Shown one piece after another: positions 46,937 to 54,652 of a stretch of DNA of 64,000 nt. Position 1 is the stretch's first letter, and each line of letters begins with the position of its first letter. This DNA is from Candidatus Aquabacterium excrementipullorum. GTDB taxonomy: Bacteria > Pseudomonadota > Gammaproteobacteria > Burkholderiales > Burkholderiaceae_C. Under the pieces are notes generated by a model. It did no database searches. It saw nothing but the letters and a program-made list of their open reading frames with translations, and had not been told where the DNA came from. Both the position numbers and the translations under genes were made by a program. The DNA lies in the NCBI GenBank assembly GCA_019112875.1, contig DXIO01000023.1:30354-94353 (forward strand). The letters run 5' to 3'.

Positions 46937-47365
46937 ATGCTCTGGATCAAAGCCCTGCACATCGTCTTCGTGGCCAGCTGGTTCGCCGGCCTGTTCTACC
47001 TGCCGCGGCTGTTCGTCAACCTGGCCATGGTGGCGCCCGACAGCCATGCCGAGCGTGAGCGCCTGCTGGTGATGGCACGCAAGCTCTACCGGTTCAGCGC
47101 CTTCCTGATGCTGCCCGCGCTGGCACTGGGCCTGGTGCTGTGGCTCTACTACGGCGTCGGCAAGGGCCCGGGCAACGGCTGGCTGCACGCCAAGCTGCTG
47201 CTGGTGCTCGGCGCCGTGGGCTACCAGCACGTGTGCCGCCGCCTGCTGCGTGATTTCGAGCAACTGGCCAACCGCCGCACGCACCGCTGGTACCGCGTCT
47301 TCAACGAGACCTCGGTGCTGCTGTTCACCGCCATCGTCGTGCTGGTGGTGGTCAAGCCGTTCTGA
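46937..47365 (+). CDS. hemJ: HemJ-type protoporphyrinogen IX oxidase (CopD-like membrane protein)
   Basis: 142 residues from the ATG at 46937; the frame is open from 46913 but family members begin at MLWIKALHI. Four hydrophobic helices are visible. The N terminus LWIKALHIVFVASWFAGLFYLPRLFV contains the conserved His (about 7) and the WFAGLFYLPRLF block that marks HemJ; the conserved Lys lies in WLHAKLLLVLG (about 81). HemJ oxidises protoporphyrinogen IX in bacteria lacking HemG or HemY. Placement next to hemB supports the call. VanZ-like gene follows closely. Confidence 0.85.
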   Translation: MLWIKALHIVFVASWFAGLFYLPRLFVNLAMVAPDSHAERERLLVMARKLYRFSAFLMLPALALGLVLWLYYGVGKGPGNGWLHAKLLLVLGAVGYQHVCRRLLRDFEQLANRRTHRWYRVFNETSVLLFTAIVVLVVVKPF

Positions 47366-47376
47366 GCAGGGTGCCC

Positions 47377-48516
47377 ATGTCCCTGCACCGCAGCACGGCC
47401 TGGCCGCTCACCTGGGTGAGCGTGGCCCTGATCGTCTATGCCACCCTGCACCCGCTGTCGGGCTGGCATCTGCCCCCCGCGGGCTCGTTCAGTTGGATCC
47501 TGCCCAAGCAGATGTTCGAGATCCCGTCGGACCTGATGGCCAACCTGCTGGGCTACATGCCGCTGGGCTGTGTGCTGTGCGTGGCGCAGTTGCGCACCGA
47601 CCGGGGGGCCCTGCCGGCGGCGCTGATCACCGTGGCGGCCTGTTCGGCCTTGTCCTACACCCTGGAGCTGATCCAGTTCACGCTGCCGGGGCGCGTGCCC
47701 TCCATCACCGACTGGGCGCTCAACTCCCTGGGCGCGGCCTGGGGCGTGCTGGCGGCGGTCACCGCCCATGCGCTGGGCCTGGTGGACTGGTGGCACCGCT
47801 GGCGCGAGCGCCTGTTCATCCCGCAGGCGGGCTGGGGGCTGGCGCTGCTGTGGGTGTGGCCGCTGGGCCTGCTGTTCCCGCCGCCCCTGCCGCTGGGCGA
47901 AGGCCAGCTGTGGCCACCGCTGCGCCTGCAGCTGGTGGAGTGGACCACCGGCACCCCTTGGGAGACCTGGTTCCTGCCCGCCGACGATCCGCTCAGCCTG
48001 TTCGTGCCCCAGGCCTGGCATGAGGCGGCCACATCCCCCTCGCTGATGACCGGGGGGCGTGACGCCCTGATCGTGGCCCTGGGCCTGCTCGCCCCCATGG
48101 TGGTGGCCTGTGCGCTGGCGCGGCCCCGCGCCCTGCGCCTGCTGCTGCTGGCCGGGGCCGTGGCCGTGGCCCTGGTGGGCACGACCTTCTCCACGGCGCT
48201 GAACTACGGCCCGGAACACGCCTTCACCTGGATCAGCATGCCGACCATCATCGGCCTGCTGGTGGGTTCGCTGGCCGGAGGCTTGCTGCTGGACCGTTCG
48301 CGCACCACGGCGGCCCTGGTGGGCCTGCTGGTGCTGGGCGGGCTGGTCTGGATGATCCACCAGGTGCCGCCCGACCCGTACTACGCGCAGACGCTGATGG
48401 CCTGGGAGAACGGCCGCTTCATCCGCTTCCACGGGCTGGCGCGCTGGTTCGGTCTCCTGTGGCCCTTTGCGGCCTTTGCCTGGCTGTTCACCCGCGTGCT
48501 GGGCCGTGCCGCCTAA
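47377..48516 (+). CDS. VanZ-family integral membrane protein
   Basis: 379 residues from the ATG at 47377, 11 bases after hemJ. The N-terminal half is a VanZ-like domain with helices and the pattern DLMANLLGYMPLGCVLCVAQL, SALSYTLELIQFTLPGRVPSITDWALNSLGAAWG (about 50-130), where the conserved Asp and Asn of VanZ are kept. The C-terminal half adds about five further helices. VanZ of enterococci lowers teicoplanin sensitivity; most relatives have no defined function, so none is assigned. Confidence 0.8.
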   Translation: MSLHRSTAWPLTWVSVALIVYATLHPLSGWHLPPAGSFSWILPKQMFEIPSDLMANLLGYMPLGCVLCVAQLRTDRGALPAALITVAACSALSYTLELIQFTLPGRVPSITDWALNSLGAAWGVLAAVTAHALGLVDWWHRWRERLFIPQAGWGLALLWVWPLGLLFPPPLPLGEGQLWPPLRLQLVEWTTGTPWETWFLPADDPLSLFVPQAWHEAATSPSLMTGGRDALIVALGLLAPMVVACALARPRALRLLLLAGAVAVALVGTTFSTALNYGPEHAFTWISMPTIIGLLVGSLAGGLLLDRSRTTAALVGLLVLGGLVWMIHQVPPDPYYAQTLMAWENGRFIRFHGLARWFGLLWPFAAFAWLFTRVLGRAA

Positions 48517-48519
48517 AAT
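48514..48519 (+). promoter_or_regulatory. Possible -10 element directly before the ferredoxin gene
   Basis: TAAAAT overlaps the VanZ stop codon and ends six bases before the ferredoxin ATG at 48526, again with no Shine-Dalgarno in between. Tentative. Confidence 0.3.
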
Positions 48520-48525
48520 CCGCCC

Positions 48526-48852
48526 ATGAGCTATTACCAGCGGCACATCTTCTTCTGTCTCAACCAGCGGGTGAACGGCGAATCCAGCTGCGGCGATGTC
48601 GGCGCCAAGGAAGGCTTCGACCACTGCAAGGCCCGCGTGAAGGCCGAAAAGCTGGCCGGCCCGGGCCAGGTGCGTGTCAACAAGGCCGGCTGCCTGGACC
48701 GCTGCGCCGGCGGCCCCGTGGCCGTGGTCTACCCCGAGGGCACCTGGTACACCTTCGTCGACAACACCGACATCGACGAGATCGTCGACCGCCACCTGCT
48801 CAAGGGTGAGGTGGTCGAGCGCCTGGTGCTGCCGCCGGACGTGGGGCGCTGA
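48526..48852 (+). CDS. Thioredoxin-like [2Fe-2S] ferredoxin
   Basis: 108 residues. It starts YYQRHIFFCLNQR and has four Cys in the thioredoxin-like ferredoxin spacing: one in FFCLNQ (about 10), one in SSCGD (about 21), and the pair in KAGCLDRCAGGP (about 56 and 60). The fold is that of the NuoE-like and Shethna-type ferredoxins. It is an electron carrier of unknown partner. It lies between the VanZ gene and a small hydrolase gene, whose ATG follows one base after this stop. Confidence 0.88.
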   Translation: MSYYQRHIFFCLNQRVNGESSCGDVGAKEGFDHCKARVKAEKLAGPGQVRVNKAGCLDRCAGGPVAVVYPEGTWYTFVDNTDIDEIVDRHLLKGEVVERLVLPPDVGR

Positions 48853-48853
48853 G

Positions 48854-49504
48854 ATGCTCGGACGCCCCGATGCGCACCTGATCGACGGCCCGGCCGGCGC
48901 CCTGGAAGTGGTGGTGGAAACGCCCGACCTGCCCGAGGGGGCTGCCCCCATCGGCCTGGCCGTGGTCGCCCACCCCAACCCGCAGCAAGGCGGCACCATG
49001 GACAACAAGGTGGTCCACACCCTGGTGCGCGCCTTCGTGGCCCAGGGTTGGCAGGCCGTGCGCTTCAACTACCGCGGCGTGGGCGCCTCCGAAGGCGCCT
49101 GGGACGAAGGCCGCGGCGAGGTCGAGGACCTCCTGGCCGTGGTCGCCCAGCACCGCACCGATCCGGCCCTGCGCCAGGCCCCGCTGGCGCTGGCGGGCTT
49201 TTCCTTCGGTGGGTACATCGCGGCCGAGGCGGCGAACCGGCTGGGCGCGCAAGGGCAGGTCGTGAGCCCGCTGGTGCTGATCAGCCCGGCGGCCACCAAA
49301 TTCACCATGCCGCCGGTGTCCGAGCACACGCTGGTGGTGGAGGGCGAACTCGACGATGTCGTGCCCCTGTCCAGCATCCTGGACTGGACGCGCCCCATCG
49401 GCCTGCCCGTCACGGTGCTGCCGGGCGCTGGTCACTTCTTCCATGGCCAGCTGGGCACGCTCAAGCAGATCGTCACCCGCCACCTGAAGGCCTTGGCACC
49501 CTGA
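48854..49504 (+). CDS. Small alpha/beta hydrolase
   Basis: 216 residues from the ATG at 48854, one base after the ferredoxin stop. It carries a nucleophile elbow GFSFGGY (Ser about 118), the HPNPQQGGTMDNKVV and FNYRGVGASEG motifs of the conserved bacterial family often annotated as alpha/beta hydrolase or COG2945, an acidic EGELDDVVPL (about 160) and a His in GAGHFFHGQL. There is no signal peptide. The physiological substrate is unknown. Confidence 0.85.
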   Translation: MLGRPDAHLIDGPAGALEVVVETPDLPEGAAPIGLAVVAHPNPQQGGTMDNKVVHTLVRAFVAQGWQAVRFNYRGVGASEGAWDEGRGEVEDLLAVVAQHRTDPALRQAPLALAGFSFGGYIAAEAANRLGAQGQVVSPLVLISPAATKFTMPPVSEHTLVVEGELDDVVPLSSILDWTRPIGLPVTVLPGAGHFFHGQLGTLKQIVTRHLKALAP

Positions 49505-49631
49505 TCTCCCTGGATGTTTTTCCCCGGCCCCGCGCCACGTGCCTGTCACATTGTTTGAACTTGCGCGCGCGGCGGGGCTCTGTCGTCTTCCCGGATCGCT
49601 CCGGATTTGTCTGATCCCTCTTCTGCAGAAC

Positions 49632-50888
49632 ATGAACACCCCCCGCTTCGACCGCCGCCAGTGCCTGAGCGTCCTGGCCGCCGCCCCGCTGGTGGCCAGC
49701 CTGTCCGCCTGGCTGCCCGCCGCCGCCCAGACGCCTGCCCCCGTGGCCACCGTGCCGGCGCTGTCCGCCGCCGCCGTGCCGGTCAGCCCCGCGATGCCGC
49801 AACCGCCCGAGATCGCCGCGCGCGCCTTCATCCTGCAGGACCTGAGCTCCGGCCAGACCCTGGCCGCCCGCCAGGCTGACGCGCCCGTCGAGCCCGCCTC
49901 GCTCACCAAGCTGATGACGGCCTACATCGTCTTCCAGGCCCTGCAGAGCGGCAAGCTGCAGCTCACGCAGGACCTGCCCGTGTCCGAGCGCGCCTGGCGC
50001 ACCGGCATGACCGGCGCCTCGCGCACCTTCATCAAGGTCAACACCCGCGTCAACGTCGATGACCTGATCAAGGGCATGATCGCGCAGAGCGGCAACGACG
50101 CCAGCGTGGCGCTGGCCGAGGGCGTGGGCGGCACGGTCGAGGGCTTCGTCGACATGATGAACCGCCAGGCCCAGGCCTTCGGCCTGAAGAACACCACGTT
50201 CAAGAACCCCGAAGGCCTGACCGCGCCCGGCCACATCAGCACCGCGCGCGAGCTGTCGATCATCGCCGCGCGCCTGATCACCGACTTCCCGAACTCGCTG
50301 CCGTACTACTCCATGAAGGAGTTCACCTACAACGGCATCAAGCAGAACAACCGCAACCTGCTGCTGTGGCGCGATCCGACGGTCGATGGCCTGAAGACCG
50401 GCTACACCGATGCCGCCGGCTACTGCCTGATCGCCACGGCCAAGCGCCCGGTGCCGGGCGTGGGCGGTGGCGTTCGCCGCCTGCTGAGCGTGGTGGTGGG
50501 CACGGCCTCGCCCGAGGCCCGGGCCAACGAGAGCCAGAAGCTGCTGAACTGGGGCTATGGCGCCTTCGACGTCGTCAAGCTGTTCGACGCCGGCCAAGCC
50601 GTGACCACGGCGCCGGTGTGGAAGGGCGCCTCGAACACCGTCAAGCTGGGCCGGCCGCAGCCGCTGGTCGTGGTGGTGCCGCGCGGCCAGGCCGGTGGCG
50701 TCAAGACCACCGTCACGCGCACCGATCCGCTGCTGGCCCCCTTGACGAAGGGCCAGAGCGTGGGCACCCTCAAGATCACCGTGGCCGGCCAGCCCTGGCA
50801 GGACGTGCCGCTGCAGGCCCTGGACGCCGTGCCCAGCGCCGGCTGGTTCGGCCGCGCCTGGGATGCGCTGCGCCTGGCCATCCAGTGA
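49632..50888 (+). CDS. dacA: D-alanyl-D-alanine carboxypeptidase, PBP5/6 type
   Basis: 418 residues from the ATG at 49632. The N terminus has RRQCLSVLAAAPLVASLSAWLPAAAQ, an export signal, followed by a Pro/Ala-rich linker. The motifs are SLTK (Ser about 91), SGN (about 153) and KTG (in DGLKTGYTDAAGY, about 255), and a C-terminal PBP5 domain with a closing amphipathic helix (AGWFGRAWDALRLAIQ) that would anchor it to the inner membrane. It trims the fifth D-Ala of peptidoglycan. The ybeD-like gene starts 13 bases on, an arrangement shared with E. coli dacA-ybeD. Confidence 0.94.
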   Translation: MNTPRFDRRQCLSVLAAAPLVASLSAWLPAAAQTPAPVATVPALSAAAVPVSPAMPQPPEIAARAFILQDLSSGQTLAARQADAPVEPASLTKLMTAYIVFQALQSGKLQLTQDLPVSERAWRTGMTGASRTFIKVNTRVNVDDLIKGMIAQSGNDASVALAEGVGGTVEGFVDMMNRQAQAFGLKNTTFKNPEGLTAPGHISTARELSIIAARLITDFPNSLPYYSMKEFTYNGIKQNNRNLLLWRDPTVDGLKTGYTDAAGYCLIATAKRPVPGVGGGVRRLLSVVVGTASPEARANESQKLLNWGYGAFDVVKLFDAGQAVTTAPVWKGASNTVKLGRPQPLVVVVPRGQAGGVKTTVTRTDPLLAPLTKGQSVGTLKITVAGQPWQDVPLQALDAVPSAGWFGRAWDALRLAIQ

Positions 50889-50901
50889 AAGGCCTGACCC
50901 C

Positions 50902-51195
50902 ATGAACGAACCCGTCAACCCCGTCATCCCGCCCGAGCAGTCGCTCATCGAGTACCCCAGCGCCTTTCCGATCAAGGTGATGGGCGCCCATTCCGAGCCC
51001 TTCGTGGAGGCCATCATCGAGATCGCCCGCCAGCATGCCCCGGATTTCGACCCGGCCACGGGCCTGGAGCGGCGCCCCAGCAGCAGCGGCAACTACATCG
51101 GCCTGACCATCACGATCACGGCCACCAGCCGCGAGCAGCTGGACAACCTCTACCGCGCGCTGACCAGCCACCCAGAGGTCAAGTACGTGCTGTAA
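50902..51195 (+). CDS. ybeD: YbeD-like DUF493 protein
   Basis: 97 residues from the ATG at 50902. A short ACT-like beta-alpha fold is suggested by IEYPSAFPIKVMG, SGNYIGLTITITATSREQLDNLYRALTSHPEVKYVL. This is the DUF493/YbeD family, a regulatory-looking cytoplasmic protein of unknown role next to dacA and, in many genomes, lipB. The lipoyl genes are not seen here. Confidence 0.88.
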   Translation: MNEPVNPVIPPEQSLIEYPSAFPIKVMGAHSEPFVEAIIEIARQHAPDFDPATGLERRPSSSGNYIGLTITITATSREQLDNLYRALTSHPEVKYVL

Positions 51196-51215
51196 GGCCG
51201 CCACCCGGCCGCCAG

Positions 51216-51233
51216 GGCGCCTGAAAAGGCGCC
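51216..51233 (+). terminator. Hairpin after the ybeD-like gene
   Basis: GGCGCCT (51216-51222) and AGGCGCC (51227-51233) pair around a GAAA loop, with CAG/CTG flanks extending the stem apart from one bulge. It lies 20 bases after the stop and before the yajC promoter. There is no T run. Confidence 0.5.
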
Positions 51234-51247
51234 TGCGGCCACCCGCA

Positions 51248-51253
51248 TACAAT
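51248..51253 (+). promoter_or_regulatory. -10 element of yajC-secD-secF
   Basis: TACAAT within GCATACAATCG, 36 bases before the first possible yajC start and 69 before the preferred one. No clear -35 is seen. Confidence 0.45.
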
Positions 51254-51321
51254 CGCCAGTTGCCCCCGGCTTTTGGGGCAGGCATCAAATGGCCCGTGTT
51301 CAGGGCCTGAAGGATTTCGTC

Positions 51322-51645
51322 GTGTTCATCTCCAACGCTTTCGCTCAAACGGCCGGCGCGGCCACGTCTCCCACCAGCGGCCTCATGAGCATGCTGCCCC
51401 TGGTGCTCATGTTCGTGGTGCTGTACTTCGTCATGATCCGCCCGCAGATGAAGAAGCAGAAGGAAACGCGCGCCATGCTCGACGCGCTGGCCAAGGGTGA
51501 CGAAGTCGTCACGCAAGGCGGCCTGCTGGGCAAGATCACCAAGCTGGGCGACACCTTCGTGTCCCTGGAGATCGCTGCCGGCACCGAGGTGCAGGTCCAG
51601 CGCGTGGCCGTGATCCAGGTGCTGCCCAAAGGCAGCCTGAAGTAA
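51322..51645 (+). CDS. yajC: Preprotein translocase accessory protein YajC
   Basis: 107 residues from the GTG at 51322, preferred because AAGGA lies at a good distance before it and the protein then begins FISNAFAQ as in relatives; an ATG at 51289 would add 11 residues. One transmembrane helix (MLPLVLMFVVLYFVMIRPQ, about 22-40) is followed by the typical cytoplasmic KKQKETRAMLDALAKGDEVVTQGGLLGKI. YajC joins SecDF. The usual upstream partners tgt and queA are replaced here by dacA-ybeD. Confidence 0.93.
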   Translation: MFISNAFAQTAGAATSPTSGLMSMLPLVLMFVVLYFVMIRPQMKKQKETRAMLDALAKGDEVVTQGGLLGKITKLGDTFVSLEIAAGTEVQVQRVAVIQVLPKGSLK

Positions 51646-51699
51646 TCCAACTCCAACGGCCCTCGCGCGAGCGCCGCCTTCTCCGCATAAGCGATTGCC

Positions 51700-53553
51700 A
51701 TGAACCGTTACGCCTGGTGGAAATACCTCATCATCGCCGTGGCCCTCTTCGTGGGCCTGGTCTATACGCTGCCCAACTTCTTCGGCGAGGCGCCGGCGGT
51801 GCAGCTGTCCAGCGGCAAGGCCACGGTCAAGCTCGATGCGGGGGCGGTCGCCACTGTGGAGTCGGCCCTGAAGGAGGCCGGTGTCACGGCTGATTTCGTC
51901 GAGTTCGACAACGGTTCGGTCAAGGCGCGCTTCGCCGACACCGACACGCAGCTGAAGGCGCGCGATGCCATCACCCGTGCCTTCAACCCCGATGCGAACG
52001 ACCCGCACTACATCGTCGCGCTGAACCTGCTGTCGCGCTCGCCCCAGTGGCTGCGCGCGCTGAACGCCCACCCGATGTACCTGGGTCTGGACCTGCGCGG
52101 CGGCGTGCACTTCCTGATGCAGGTGGACATGAAGGCGGCGCTCACGCAGAAGGTGGAGAGCCTGTCGTCGGACATCCGCACCCAGTTGCGCGACAAGGAC
52201 GTGCGCCACGGTGGCATCCGCCGCGAGGGCGACACCATCCAGGTCCGCTTCCGTGACGAAGCCACGCGCTCGCAGGCCCAGCGCCTGGTCGAGAACCTGG
52301 CCGACCTGACCTGGACCTCCGGCACCGACAGCAACGGCGACCTGACCCTGGTCGGCGCGCTCAAGCCCACTTCGATGCGCGCCATCCAGGAGCAGGCGCT
52401 CAAGCAGAACATCACCACCCTGCACAACCGGATCAACGAACTTGGCGTGGCCGAGCCCGTGATCCAGCAGCAGGGCCTGGACCGCGTCGTGGTGCAGTTG
52501 CCCGGCGTGCAGGACACCGCCCGCGCCAAGGACATCATCGGCCGCACCGCCACGCTGGAAGTGCGCATGGTCGACGACAGCGCCGAGGCCCATGCTGCGC
52601 TGGCCGGCGGCCCCGTGCCCTTCGGCACCGAGCGTTTCAACGAACGCGGTGGCGTGCCCATCATCGTCAAGCGCCAGGTCGTGCTGACCGGCGAGAACCT
52701 CACCGACGCCCAGCCGGGCTTCGACGAAAACCACGAAGCCGCCGTGCACCTGACGCTCGATGCCCGTGGCGCCCGCATCTTCAAGGACGTGACGCGTGAG
52801 AGCATCGGCAAGCGCATGGCCATCCTGCTGTTCGAAAAGGGCAAGGGCGAGGTCGTGACGGCCCCCGTGATCCGCAGCGAAATCGGCGGCGGACGCGTGC
52901 AGATCTCGGGCCGCATGAGCACCGAAGAAGCCGCCGACACGGCGCTGCTGTTGCGCGCAGGCAGCCTGGCCGCGCCGATGGAAATCATCGAAGAGCGCAC
53001 CGTCGGCCCCAGCCTGGGCGCCGACAACATCAAGATGGGCTTCGACAGCCTGCTGTACGGCTTCATCGCCATCTCGGTGTTCATGGTGCTGTACTACCTG
53101 TTGTTCGGCGTGTTCTCCACGATCGCGCTGACCGTCAACCTGTTCCTGCTGGTGGCCGTGCTGTCCATGCTGCAGGCCACGCTGACGCTGCCCGGCATCG
53201 CGGCCATCGCCCTGACGCTGGGCATGGCCATCGACTCCAACGTGCTGATCAACGAGCGCGTGCGTGAGGAGTTGCGCAACGGCGCGGCGCCGCAGTCGGC
53301 CATCAACGCGGGTTACGAGCACGCCTGGGCGACGATTCTCGACTCGAACGTGACCACCCTCATCGCGGGCCTGGCCCTGCTGGCCTTCGGTTCGGGCCCG
53401 GTGCGCGGCTTCGCCGTGGTGCACTGCCTGGGCATCCTGACGTCGATGTTCTCTGCCGTGTTCTTCTCGCGTGGCCTGGTCAACCTCTGGTACGGCCGCC
53501 AGAAAAAGCTCAAGAGCGTGTCCATCGGACAGGTCTGGAAGCCCCAGGAATAA
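51700..53553 (+). CDS. secD: Protein translocase subunit SecD
   Basis: 617 residues. It starts with a transmembrane helix, then the large periplasmic P1 domain with LDLRGGVHFLMQVDM (about 129-143), followed by five helices in the C-terminal third that include the SecD motif GLALLAFGSGPVRGFA. SecDF uses the proton gradient to pull proteins through SecYEG on the outer side of the membrane. yajC lies 54 bases before and secF 18 bases after it. Confidence 0.96.
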   Translation: MNRYAWWKYLIIAVALFVGLVYTLPNFFGEAPAVQLSSGKATVKLDAGAVATVESALKEAGVTADFVEFDNGSVKARFADTDTQLKARDAITRAFNPDANDPHYIVALNLLSRSPQWLRALNAHPMYLGLDLRGGVHFLMQVDMKAALTQKVESLSSDIRTQLRDKDVRHGGIRREGDTIQVRFRDEATRSQAQRLVENLADLTWTSGTDSNGDLTLVGALKPTSMRAIQEQALKQNITTLHNRINELGVAEPVIQQQGLDRVVVQLPGVQDTARAKDIIGRTATLEVRMVDDSAEAHAALAGGPVPFGTERFNERGGVPIIVKRQVVLTGENLTDAQPGFDENHEAAVHLTLDARGARIFKDVTRESIGKRMAILLFEKGKGEVVTAPVIRSEIGGGRVQISGRMSTEEAADTALLLRAGSLAAPMEIIEERTVGPSLGADNIKMGFDSLLYGFIAISVFMVLYYLLFGVFSTIALTVNLFLLVAVLSMLQATLTLPGIAAIALTLGMAIDSNVLINERVREELRNGAAPQSAINAGYEHAWATILDSNVTTLIAGLALLAFGSGPVRGFAVVHCLGILTSMFSAVFFSRGLVNLWYGRQKKLKSVSIGQVWKPQE

Positions 53554-53571
53554 GAAGAGGAGCGACGCACC

Positions 53572-54588
53572 ATGGAATTCTTTCGCATCAAGCGCGACAT
53601 CCCGTTCATGCGGCATGCGCTGATCTTCAACATCATCTCGTTCCTGACCTTCGCCGCCGCCGTCTTCTTCCTGGTCACCCGGGGCCTGCACTTCTCCATC
53701 GAGTTCACCGGTGGTTCGGTGCTCGAGATGCAGTACGCCCAGAGCGCCGACCTGGCCAAGACCCGCCACGCCGTCGAGGCGCTCAAGCTGGGCGAGGTGC
53801 AGGTGCAGAACTTCGGCACCTCGCGCGATGTGCTGATCCGCATCCCGCTGCGTGAGGGCATGAAGCAGGCCGAGGTGGTCAGCAAGGTGTTCGACGCCGT
53901 GTGCAAGGCCGAGAACGGCCAGGTCTCGCAGGTGCAGACCGACCATGGCGAGAAGCCCGTCTGCAAGGCCGGTGCAGCCGAGCCCGTGTCGCTGCAGCGC
54001 AGCGAGTTCGTCGGCCCGCAGGTGGGCTCCGAGCTGGCCCATGACGGCGCCATGGCCCTGCTGGTGACCGTGATCGGCATCATGGCCTACCTGGCCTTCC
54101 GCTTCGAGTGGAAGTTCGCCGTGGCCGGCATCATCGCCAACCTGCACGACGTGGTCATCATCCTGGGCTTCTTCGCCTACTTCCAGTGGGAGTTCTCGCT
54201 GTCGGTGCTGGCGGCGATCCTGGCGGTGCTGGGCTACTCGGTGAACGAATCGGTCGTGATCTTCGACCGGATCCGCGAGGCCTTCCGCAAGTACCGCAAG
54301 CTGAACACGCACGAGGTCATCGACCACGCCATCACCAGCACCATGAGCCGCACGATCATCACCCACGGCTCCACGCAGATGATGGTGGGCTCCATGCTGA
54401 TCTTCGGCGGCCCCACGCTGCACTACTTCGCGCTCGCGCTGACCATCGGCATCCTGTTCGGCATCTACTCCTCGGTGTTCGTGGCCGCGGCCCTGGCCAT
54501 GTGGCTGGGCGTCAAACGCGAAGACCTGATGAAAAACACCAGAAAAGAGACCGATCCCAACGATCCGAACTCTGGCGCCGTGGTGTAG
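53572..54588 (+). CDS. secF: Protein translocase subunit SecF
   Basis: 338 residues. Six transmembrane helices; the first is followed by RGLHFSIEFTGGSVLEM, the SecF signature, and the late helices carry ILAVLGYSVNESVVIFDRIRE (about 215-235). AAGAGGAG lies seven bases before the ATG. It forms the heterodimer with the upstream SecD. It ends with a charged tail, RKETDPNDPNSGAVV. Confidence 0.96.
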   Translation: MEFFRIKRDIPFMRHALIFNIISFLTFAAAVFFLVTRGLHFSIEFTGGSVLEMQYAQSADLAKTRHAVEALKLGEVQVQNFGTSRDVLIRIPLREGMKQAEVVSKVFDAVCKAENGQVSQVQTDHGEKPVCKAGAAEPVSLQRSEFVGPQVGSELAHDGAMALLVTVIGIMAYLAFRFEWKFAVAGIIANLHDVVIILGFFAYFQWEFSLSVLAAILAVLGYSVNESVVIFDRIREAFRKYRKLNTHEVIDHAITSTMSRTIITHGSTQMMVGSMLIFGGPTLHYFALALTIGILFGIYSSVFVAAALAMWLGVKREDLMKNTRKETDPNDPNSGAVV

Positions 54589-54652
54589 AGTGGTTCTTCA
54601 CTGAACACTTGGGGGGTGTTTGCCGTGGGCTGATGCGCCCCCCGCCCGGTCT